In this document: positions 53,585-59,880 of the stretch, in pieces
Position numbering within the stretch: position 1 is the stretch's first letter
Layout of the letters: every line of letters begins with the position of its first letter
Source of the DNA: Ilyomonas sp965199845
GTDB lineage: Bacteria > Bacteroidota > Bacteroidia > Chitinophagales > Chitinophagaceae
Direction: 5' to 3'
DNA length: 64,000 nucleotides
NCBI GenBank assembly: GCA_965199845.1
Contig: CBDATZ010000039.1
Span: 106,279 to 170,278, forward strand
Notes under the pieces: model-generated
What the model was told of the DNA's origin: nothing
The model's input: the letters and a program-made list of their open reading frames with translations, nothing else
The model's database searches: none
Translations under genes and position numbers: made by a program

Positions 53585-53697
53585 AGTGTTATTTGATTGG
53601 AGTAAATAAGGCTTTGAAGATAAAGGTTTCTCTTCTTATATTTTTACAGCAAACGATTGCGGAAATATAAAACCGAAGTTGATATATCTATCTTTTA

Positions 53698-54303
53698 TCA
53701 GCAATTCTGATACTTCCAGTTGCGGCTTTTGCCTTCTTCCAGCCATTCAAGCATGGTAACAATCCGTTTATTGCGCGTGGCTTCTGTTTTGGCTTCGGAA
53801 ATCCAATCTACATATTCTTTTTGATGCGTATAAGCCATTTTATTAAATACTTCAGATGCTTTTGCGTTGCCTTTCAAAGCTTTCATCATAGCTTCCGGAT
53901 AAACCAGATCTTTCTTTATACCGGGCTTTTTCTTTTCCACTTTTACATTGTCTTCGTTCAGCTTCATAGCTTCGCGTATATAGCCAATCATAACGTCATC
54001 TTCGGGCAAATCATCCACAGAAATAATTTTTCCCAAATGACCTTTGGCTTCCAAATTATTTCCGTCGAATATTTTTACATCTTTCATCAGTTGTCTTTTC
54101 ATAAAATTGAAAGCACAATGCTGTTTAAAAGCCGCCATACCGCCAATGAGACCTTTATATTCGAAAAAAGGAGCGCCCCATTTGATGGTTTCAATTATTT
54201 CGGGCGATGCTTTGTGCACAAGCTGCCGCATGTGAATTAAAATGGGTTTCATTAAGTCGGGAGACTTATCAATATAAGCATCTACGCGGGCATCGTTAGC
54301 CAT
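53698..54303 (-). CDS. YdeI/OmpD-associated-family protein with DUF1801 domain
   Basis: The 201-residue cytoplasmic protein has an N-terminal DUF1801 domain (about 10-115; IIETIKWGAPFFEYKGLIGG) and a C-terminal YdeI/OmdA domain (about 130-195; EAMMKALKGNAKASEVFN, then HQKEYVDWISEAKTEATRNK). Proteins of this family are widespread, small and of uncertain role; one is linked with resistance to bacteriocins or cationic peptides. It has no signal. The start at ATG 54303 is 82 bases from the divergent rlmN start. Confidence 0.88.
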   Translation of the reverse strand: MANDARVDAYIDKSPDLMKPILIHMRQLVHKASPEIIETIKWGAPFFEYKGLIGGMAAFKQHCAFNFMKRQLMKDVKIFDGNNLEAKGHLGKIISVDDLPEDDVMIGYIREAMKLNEDNVKVEKKKPGIKKDLVYPEAMMKALKGNAKASEVFNKMAYTHQKEYVDWISEAKTEATRNKRIVTMLEWLEEGKSRNWKYQNC

Positions 54304-54345
54304 GATTTTTTAGTTTTAGGGTATAAAAGTAAGAAGCCGTTAAAA

Positions 54346-54378
54346 TTGCACCAAAACCTTCGCCCGTTTGTATCTTTG
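54346..54378 (+). promoter_or_regulatory. Bacteroidota-type promoter of rlmN
   Basis: TATCTTTG (54371-54378) matches the -7 box exactly and ends seven bases before the ATG at 54386, so the transcript has almost no leader. TTG at 54346-54348, 22 bases upstream, is a weak -33 element. Confidence 0.6.
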
Positions 54379-54385
54379 CGTTATT

Positions 54386-55465
54386 ATGTCATTGCAGCAA
54401 AACATCAGAACACTTAGTCTTTCCGACCTCGAAACGTATTTTCTTTCTATTCAGGATAAAAAATTCAGAGCCAAACAGGTGTATGACTGGATTTGGTTAA
54501 AAGGCGCTGGCGGTTTTGATGCAATGACGAATCTAAGCAAAGATCTTCGCATTAAACTGGCGGCGGATTTTAGCTTTCCTGCCTTACATGTTGACGTTAT
54601 ACAATACAGCGCGGACGGAACGGTAAAAAGTCGTTTCAAAACATTCGATGGTCATGCCGTGGAAGGTGTATTGATACCGACAGAAGAGCGTAAAACAGCG
54701 TGTGTGTCTTCACAAATCGGCTGTAGTTTAAGTTGTAAATTCTGTGCAACCGGTTATATGGAACGCAAGCGAAATCTTTCGTTCGATGAAATTTATGATG
54801 AGGTTGTTTTGCTGAACCAGCAATCTGAAAAAGTGTATGGCAAAAAGCTTTCGAACATTGTTTTTATGGGGATGGGCGAACCTTTGCTCAATTACAGCAA
54901 TGTTTTAAAAGCCATTGAGCGTATTAGTGCGGAAGATGGTTTGGGAATGAGCCAGCGACGCATAACAGTTTCTACTGCAGGCGTTGCCAAGATGATTAAA
55001 AAGCTGGGTGAAGATAGAGTTCGTTTTAAACTGGCGCTTTCGTTACATGCTGCTACCGATGCAAAACGCAACGAGATTATGCCGATAAACGAAACAAATA
55101 ATATTAAAGCCCTGATTGAAGCGCTGAACTATTTTTATACGCAAACCAAGAATGAAATCACGCTGGAATATATCCTGTTTAAGAACTTCAACGATTCATT
55201 AAAAGATGCGGATGAACTGATAAAGATTTATCGCCAGGTTCCGGCAGATTTAATCAACTTAATTGAATACAATCCTATTGATAACGCAAGATTTGCCAAA
55301 CCCGACGAAGAAACCGTAGATGCTTTTATGCAACACTTGGAAAAGAACCGGGTAAATGTAAGATTGCGTCGCAGCCGTGGTAAAGATATTGATGCCGCGT
55401 GCGGACAATTGGCAAATAAAACAGCATCAGTTGTTAGCCATCAGGCTTCTGTTATAAGCGAATAA
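54386..55465 (+). CDS. rlmN: 23S rRNA (adenine-C2)-methyltransferase RlmN
   Basis: The 359-residue radical SAM enzyme methylates A2503 of 23S rRNA and A37 of some tRNAs. Cluster motif CX3CX2C is Cys113, Cys117 and Cys120 (CSLSCKFCATG), preceded by QIG and followed by GMGEPLLN and the typical RITVSTAGV and SLHAATDAKRNEIMPIN. The C-terminal DIDAACGQLA has the mechanistic Cys. ATG 54386 was chosen; a TTG start 18 bases upstream is unlikely. The final 10 residues (ASVVSHQASV) are an extra tail. It is followed 75 bases on by a pseudouridine synthase gene. Confidence 0.96.
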   Translation: MSLQQNIRTLSLSDLETYFLSIQDKKFRAKQVYDWIWLKGAGGFDAMTNLSKDLRIKLAADFSFPALHVDVIQYSADGTVKSRFKTFDGHAVEGVLIPTEERKTACVSSQIGCSLSCKFCATGYMERKRNLSFDEIYDEVVLLNQQSEKVYGKKLSNIVFMGMGEPLLNYSNVLKAIERISAEDGLGMSQRRITVSTAGVAKMIKKLGEDRVRFKLALSLHAATDAKRNEIMPINETNNIKALIEALNYFYTQTKNEITLEYILFKNFNDSLKDADELIKIYRQVPADLINLIEYNPIDNARFAKPDEETVDAFMQHLEKNRVNVRLRRSRGKDIDAACGQLANKTASVVSHQASVISE

Positions 55466-55540
55466 GATTATCGCCGGTATCGTAATAGATACGTCTTAAT
55501 ACAATCATTCATTACTGTTGCAAAACAGCAAATTTTAGTT

Positions 55541-56740
55541 ATGAGCAAAAGTGCATTTGAGAAATTCATCAATCCAAAAGTCAGTGGCGCTAAAAAGAAA
55601 GAAGCCATTCGCCAGGAAAAGAAAAAAGTAAAAGCCGAAATACGCTCGAAGAGCGTTGTGGAGCGCAAACAAAACGAAGCCAAATACGGTTTGGTAACAA
55701 AGGAACACAAGGTAAATCAAGATACAGGATACAAGATACAAGATACAGAAAACAAGAATCAAGATTCAAGTTACAAGAAACAAGAAACAAGATTTAAGAC
55801 AGAAGATATAAGAGACAAGAATCAGGATACAAGGTTCAATATACAAGACACAAGAGATAAAAAGACTTATACTAAACGTTCTTCTTTCACAAAAGATACT
55901 CCCAAAACAAAATATCTCAAAACCGAAAAACCAGGCGATGCTATTACGCCAAGAGTAACCAATGAAAAGAAATCTTTACAATTAGTTTCTGCTAAAGAGC
56001 AAATGCCGCTGAATAAATACGTGGCGCACGCTGGTTTTTGCGGTCGTCGTGAGGCGGCTGATCTGGTGAAAGCCGGACATGTGACTGTGAATGGAGATAT
56101 TGTTTACGAACCTGGTTATAAAGTATCTGATAAAGATAAAATAACCGTTAAAGGAAAGCCGGCGCATTCGCAAAAAAACCTGGTTTATATTCTTATCAAT
56201 AAGCCGAAAGATTATATTACAACAGCGAAAGACCCGGAAGGCAGAAAAACGGTATTTGAACTGGTTGCTCATGCTACCAAAGAACGTATTTACCCGGTTG
56301 GAAGATTAGACAGGAATACAACCGGCGTTTTATTGATGACAAACGACGGTGAACTGGCGCAAAAGCTTACGCATCCTTCGTTTGAAATCAAGAAAGTATA
56401 TGAAGTAAAGCTGGATAAACCCTTGGTGAAAAAAGACTTTGATGCTATTCTTGCCGGTGTTACATTAGAAGATGGTTTTGTGCAGGCCGACTCGCTTGGT
56501 TATGCCGATGCGAAAGATAAAAGTACAATTGGTATTGAAATTCATAGCGGCAGAAACCGTATTGTAAGACGTTTGTTCGAGCATTTGGGTTATGATGTCA
56601 GAAACCTCGACAGAGTGATGTTTGCCAACCTTACCAAGAAGAATGTTGACCGCGGTAAATGGCGTATGCTGAACGAAAAAGAAGTGCGTTTGCTGAAGTA
56701 TCTTAACCAGTCTTTTATTCGTACGAAGAAAGAAGACTAA
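55541..56740 (+). CDS. Pseudouridine synthase (RsuA/RluB/RluF type) with repeat-derived N-terminal extension
   Basis: The 399-residue protein modifies uridine in rRNA. The S4 RNA-binding domain (about 155-205; LNKYVAHAGFCGRREAADLV) and the catalytic domain (about 215-385) with Asp257 in GRLDRNTTG are normal, as are HPSFEIKKVYEVKLD and SGRNRIVRRLFEHLGYDVRNL. Residues 1-55 are Lys/Glu-rich. Residues 60-108 consist of seven 7-residue units (QDTGYKI, QDTENKN, QDSSYKK and so on) made by a 147-base heptanucleotide array that is in frame. The extension is not part of the fold and is probably disordered. The gene starts 75 bases after rlmN. Confidence 0.93.
   Translation: MSKSAFEKFINPKVSGAKKKEAIRQEKKKVKAEIRSKSVVERKQNEAKYGLVTKEHKVNQDTGYKIQDTENKNQDSSYKKQETRFKTEDIRDKNQDTRFNIQDTRDKKTYTKRSSFTKDTPKTKYLKTEKPGDAITPRVTNEKKSLQLVSAKEQMPLNKYVAHAGFCGRREAADLVKAGHVTVNGDIVYEPGYKVSDKDKITVKGKPAHSQKNLVYILINKPKDYITTAKDPEGRKTVFELVAHATKERIYPVGRLDRNTTGVLLMTNDGELAQKLTHPSFEIKKVYEVKLDKPLVKKDFDAILAGVTLEDGFVQADSLGYADAKDKSTIGIEIHSGRNRIVRRLFEHLGYDVRNLDRVMFANLTKKNVDRGKWRMLNEKEVRLLKYLNQSFIRTKKED
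55718..55864 (+). repeat. In-frame heptanucleotide array (CAAGANN), 21 units
   Basis: Exactly 21 consecutive 7-base units (147 bases), most CAAGANN with single changes (CAAGATA, CAAGAAT, CAAGATT, CAAGAAA, TAAGACA), lie inside the pseudouridine synthase gene. Since 21 bases equal seven codons, the array codes seven heptapeptides and holds no stop in this frame. The reverse complement of the unit occurs at 7160-7217 and 13455-13580. Confidence 0.9.
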
Positions 56741-56770
56741 TCCTTTTTATTTACCTCAATTGTTGTTATA

Positions 56771-57505
56771 ATGACGGCTGCCGCATTAGTAAAAGAGCAA
56801 ATCATTTTTGAAAATGATGATTTGATCGCTATAAATAAACCTGCCGGAATGCTGAGTATTCCCGACAGGAAACAATCTGAAATGTCTTTAAAAGATATAT
56901 TGATAAAAGAGTTTGGAAGCATTTACACAGTTCATCGTTTAGATAAAGCAACCAGCGGCGTTATTGTATTTGCGAAGAACGAAGAAACCCATAAACAGTT
57001 ATCGCAATTGTTTGAAGGCAGAGAAGTTGCCAAGTTTTATAACGGGCTTGTTCACGGTGTTCCGTTTCCCGCCGAAGGAACCATCAGCGAACCGATTATG
57101 GAGCATTTTTCTAAGAATGGCAAGATGATGATTGGCGCTAAAGGCAAAGCGTCTGTAACCGATTATGAAACGCTGGAAAGCTTCGGTATTTATTCGTGGA
57201 TGAAGTTTCGGATTCATACCGGGCGCACACACCAGATACGTGTTCACATGCAGCACGCAGGCAATTCTATTGTGTGTGATGAATTGTATGGCGATGGTCA
57301 GCCTGTTTATATATCGAAGCTGAAACGCAATTACAATTTGTCGAAAAAAGAAGATGAAGAATTGCCGATTTTGAAACGCCTGGCGTTACATTCTGCTTTA
57401 TTGGAATTTACTTTTGATGAGAAAACTTTTTCTTTTGAAGCACCGCTGCCAAAGGATTTGAGAGCTTTATTGCAGCAGTTGAGAAAGCTGAAAGGGAAAG
57501 ATTAA
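56771..57505 (+). CDS. RluA-family pseudouridine synthase
   Basis: The 244-residue protein carries the RluA signature VHRLDKATSGVIVFAKN, with catalytic Asp58, then HTGRTHQIRVHMQHAGNSIV and a YG-ending substrate-binding stretch (CDELYGDG). There is no S4 domain, so it is of the RluA/TruC size class and modifies rRNA or tRNA uridines. It begins 30 bases after the previous pseudouridine synthase, and the two probably share a transcript. The gene overlaps the convergent toxin gene by four bases. The exact target site is unknown. Confidence 0.9.
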   Translation: MTAAALVKEQIIFENDDLIAINKPAGMLSIPDRKQSEMSLKDILIKEFGSIYTVHRLDKATSGVIVFAKNEETHKQLSQLFEGREVAKFYNGLVHGVPFPAEGTISEPIMEHFSKNGKMMIGAKGKASVTDYETLESFGIYSWMKFRIHTGRTHQIRVHMQHAGNSIVCDELYGDGQPVYISKLKRNYNLSKKEDEELPILKRLALHSALLEFTFDEKTFSFEAPLPKDLRALLQQLRKLKGKD

Positions 57506-57804
57506 TGCAATTTTGGATTTCTACTTGTGTGCCTTACTGCAAGAACACGAATTACATTGTCTTTATACCGGTAAGAAACTCTATAATGATGTAGTTCAAA
57601 AGCCCTGTATGTGCCGTCATTTTCAATCTTGTATTTATCTGGTCTGTAAATTTCAGGATTCGCAATTGCTTTTTCAACAGCATAAGCTATTTCGATTACA
57701 ACTTTATTAGCTGATTGCGCAGATTCTTGACTAATGAATTCAAAAATGTCACGCATGTTTTTTTGTGACCTTTTTGTCCATTGCAAAGAATTGGCATTTA
57801 CCAT
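57502..57804 (-). CDS. RelE/ParE-family toxin
   Basis: The 100-residue protein matches RelE/ParE: QWTKRSQKNMRDIFEFISQE at the N-terminus, GTYRAFELHHYRVSYRYKDN with the Arg and Tyr residues important in this fold, and IRVLAVRHTSRNP at the end. Such toxins cleave mRNA or inhibit gyrase. It is encoded after, and overlaps by seven bases with, the 77-residue partner at 57798-58031, so the antitoxin is translated first. Its 3' end overlaps the RluA gene by four bases. RelE or ParE target cannot be told from sequence. Confidence 0.87.
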   Translation of the reverse strand: MVNANSLQWTKRSQKNMRDIFEFISQESAQSANKVVIEIAYAVEKAIANPEIYRPDKYKIENDGTYRAFELHHYRVSYRYKDNVIRVLAVRHTSRNPKLH

Positions 57805-58031
57805 TTTTTTATCGCATTTATCATCGCCTCGTGAGATATAATTTCTCCACTTTTATATTCTGCTTCTGCTTCTTTTAGCTCCTGATTATATTGTTCAATA
57901 CTCATTGGTTTGGTTTCTTCACTTATAGCAAAAGATCTTATCAAATCAAGTATTGATTTCTTTTGAGAAAAACTTAATTGAGTAATACAGCTTTGCAGTT
58001 CTTCATCAATATTCATCATAATAGATTTCAT
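57798..58031 (-). CDS. Antitoxin partner of the RelE/ParE toxin
   Basis: The 77-residue protein has an N-terminal helical region (ITQLSFSQKKSILDLIRSFA) and an acidic C-terminal half (QYNQELKEAEAEYKSGEIIS), as expected for an antitoxin that wraps the toxin. Its start is on the minus strand with a 7-base overlap of the toxin start, the usual antitoxin-first order. It lacks a clear ribbon-helix-helix or HTH DNA-binding motif, so autoregulation is uncertain. Confidence 0.78.
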   Translation of the reverse strand: MKSIMMNIDEELQSCITQLSFSQKKSILDLIRSFAISEETKPMSIEQYNQELKEAEAEYKSGEIISHEAMINAIKKW

Positions 58032-58079
58032 AGCTCGTATTTCTTACAAATCTAATAAAAAAACAAGTTTACTTTTAAT

Positions 58080-58121
58080 GCAAAAAGCTGGAAAAGTAAC
58101 CATACTCTTCCAGCTTTTTGC
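58080..58121 (-). terminator. Hairpin after cysH
   Basis: A perfect 14-bp stem (58080-58093 with 58108-58121), with T-runs inside both arms, lies 22 bases after the cysH stop and ends its transcript before the toxin-antitoxin pair. Confidence 0.85.
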
Positions 58122-58142
58122 CTTTATAAATCGATTGATTTG

Positions 58143-58838
58143 CTAACCAACATGCAAACCACACTCTTTCTTTGAAGCTTCCCACCACCAGCGACCAGCA
58201 CGCGGATCTTCACCTGGTTCTATGGCACGTGTACAAGGCGCACAACCAATGCTGACAAAACCCTGATCGTGAAGTTTGTTATACGGAACATGGTTTTGGT
58301 TGATGTAATTCAAAATATCATCGTAAGACCAATGTAATAACGGGTTGAATTTATACAATTGTTTTGCCTCGTTCCATTCTACCAAAGGCATATGGCTGCG
58401 GTTTTCAGATTGATCGCCGCGAATACCGGTAATCCAAACTTTACAACCTTGCAAAGCACGATTAAGAGGTTCTACTTTACGAATACCGCAGCATGAAATG
58501 CGGTTTGCAATTTCGTGATAAAAACCATTAATACCTTGGGTATTTACAAATTCCTGCACAGCTTCGGCTTGCGGAAAATACGTTTTTATATTGACGTTGT
58601 AACGATAGCCGGTACGTTCCAGTAAATCATACGTTTCGGGAAATAATCTTCCTGTATCTATCGTAAAAATTTCAATGTCTATTTTATTCCTTGCAATAAT
58701 ATCAGTCAGCACCTGGTCTTCCTGACCTAAAGAACTGGAAAACTTTACAGCGCCCGGAAACAAATGCGTGAAATAATTTAATGTATCTTCAATTGAGTGT
58801 TCAGAGGCAAATTCTTCCAGTATATTCAAATATTCCAT
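58143..58838 (-). CDS. cysH: Phosphoadenylyl/adenylyl sulfate reductase
   Basis: ATG 58838 was chosen over the TTG start at 58868. The 231-residue protein reduces (P)APS to sulfite. It has SSSLGQEDQVLTDII (ATP-PPase-type P-loop), FTIDTGRLFPETYDL, the Fe-S ligand pairs Cys116-Cys117 (ISCCGIRKVEPLN) and Cys199-Cys202 (GCAPCTRAI), and catalytic Cys226 in KECGLH. Four cluster ligands point to the [4Fe-4S] APS-reductase form of CysH. It is followed by a terminator and preceded by a possible regulatory site at 58871-58883. Other sulfate-assimilation genes are outside the window. Confidence 0.95.
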   Translation of the reverse strand: MEYLNILEEFASEHSIEDTLNYFTHLFPGAVKFSSSLGQEDQVLTDIIARNKIDIEIFTIDTGRLFPETYDLLERTGYRYNVNIKTYFPQAEAVQEFVNTQGINGFYHEIANRISCCGIRKVEPLNRALQGCKVWITGIRGDQSENRSHMPLVEWNEAKQLYKFNPLLHWSYDDILNYINQNHVPYNKLHDQGFVSIGCAPCTRAIEPGEDPRAGRWWWEASKKECGLHVG

Positions 58839-58870
58839 GTCTTCTGTTCTTATTAAATATTCTACCAAAT

Positions 58871-58883
58871 ATGTAGACTAAAT
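58871..58883. promoter_or_regulatory. Possible regulatory site upstream of cysH
   Basis: ATGTAGACTAAAT lies 33 bases before the cysH start and resembles the ATTAGT-GG-ACTAAT repeat upstream of the adjacent peroxiredoxin gene, with ACTAAT/ACTAAA in common. The left half is degenerate. Confidence 0.4.
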
Positions 58884-58937
58884 ATCGTTTAAAAAACCTT
58901 GCCGGAAGCAAAGCTTAAAACAATATAAAATCAAATG

Positions 58938-59576
58938 TTAGTCCACATTTGGCTGCGGCGTATAGCGCAAATAAGGCTTCACAATTTTTACACCTTTTGG
59001 AAACTTCGCATGTGCATCTTCTGTCTTAACAGCCGGCGTAATAATAACATCTTCGCCAGCTTTCCAGTCGGCTGGTGTCGCCACGCTGTAATTAGCCGTA
59101 AGCTGTAAAGAATCAATCACACGCAAAACCTCAACAAAATTTCTCCCGGTAGAAGCCGGGTATGTAATGGTAAGTTTTACTTTTTTATCAGGCCCGATAA
59201 CGAATAACGAACGAACTGTAAAATTCTCAGATGCGTTCGGATGAATCATGCCGTATAAATTAGCCACAGTACGATCTTCATCAGCAATAATGGGAAACTC
59301 AACTGAAACGTTTTGTGTTTCGTTAATATCGTTTATCCAGCCTTCGTGTCTATCCAAAGTATCAACACTTACGGCAAGCACTTTTACATTGCGTTTCGCA
59401 AACTCATCTTTTAACGCGGCTGTTCTTCCTAATTCGGTCGTACAAACCGGTGTGTAATCTGCCGGATGTGAAAATAAAACGCCCCAGCTATCGCCTAAAT
59501 ATTCGTAAAAATCTATTTCTCCAACGGATGACTTTGCTTTGAAATTCGGCGCAGTATCGCCTAAACGTAAACTCAT
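58938..59576 (-). CDS. 1-Cys peroxiredoxin (Prx6 type)
   Basis: The 212-residue AhpC/TSA protein has its peroxidatic Cys45 in PADYTPVCTTELGR, followed by RNVKVLAVSVDTLDRHEGWI and PIIADEDRTVANLYGMI. The C-terminal domain with KLTITYPASTGRNFVEVLRV and the length are those of Prx6, which reduces H2O2 and lipid hydroperoxides and lacks a resolving Cys in the usual place. It is cytoplasmic. It is followed 70 bases on by cysH, and both have similar sites upstream, suggesting shared control. Confidence 0.94.
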   Translation of the reverse strand: MSLRLGDTAPNFKAKSSVGEIDFYEYLGDSWGVLFSHPADYTPVCTTELGRTAALKDEFAKRNVKVLAVSVDTLDRHEGWINDINETQNVSVEFPIIADEDRTVANLYGMIHPNASENFTVRSLFVIGPDKKVKLTITYPASTGRNFVEVLRVIDSLQLTANYSVATPADWKAGEDVIITPAVKTEDAHAKFPKGVKIVKPYLRYTPQPNVD

Positions 59577-59880
59577 AGTTGATTAATCGTTTTTAGTAAT
59601 GAAAATCAATATAAAAGTGTAAAGATAATAATTCTCCACAAAATTAGTGGACTAATGATTTTTTTGGCATTTATCTGACAAATCAATGTTTCTTTCACTT
59701 TCATTTATCGAAGCTTTTTTATTCGTTTTTTCGATCAGCATAGTGAAATCTCCATTTGAAAAATTATAATCCGGCAAGAATTATTTATTTAAAATAATAG
59801 CTGCTACGAGCGTAAATACAAACCCGGTAATTGGATGAATTTCAAGTCAATTACAGCTTTACGAAATTGATTCTTGCTGG
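59577..59880. other. Intergenic region between peroxiredoxin and SIR2-STAND-TPR genes
   Basis: 304 AT-rich bases. The only clear element is the ATTAGT-GG-ACTAAT repeat at 59643-59656 near the peroxiredoxin start. No gene, RNA or terminator was recognised in the rest. Confidence 0.6.
59643..59656. promoter_or_regulatory. Inverted repeat ATTAGT-GG-ACTAAT upstream of peroxiredoxin
   Basis: Perfect 6-base arms with a 2-base spacer, about 67 bases upstream of the peroxiredoxin start codon. A related site precedes cysH. The size fits a dimeric regulator, for example of the Rrf2 or CysB-like type, but no regulator gene is present. Confidence 0.5.

Noticed and set aside
55535..55790. Minus-strand reading frames rich in LVSCILYL-type sequence
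   Set aside because: They are the reverse reading of the CAAGANN array inside the pseudouridine synthase gene and have no independent coding evidence.
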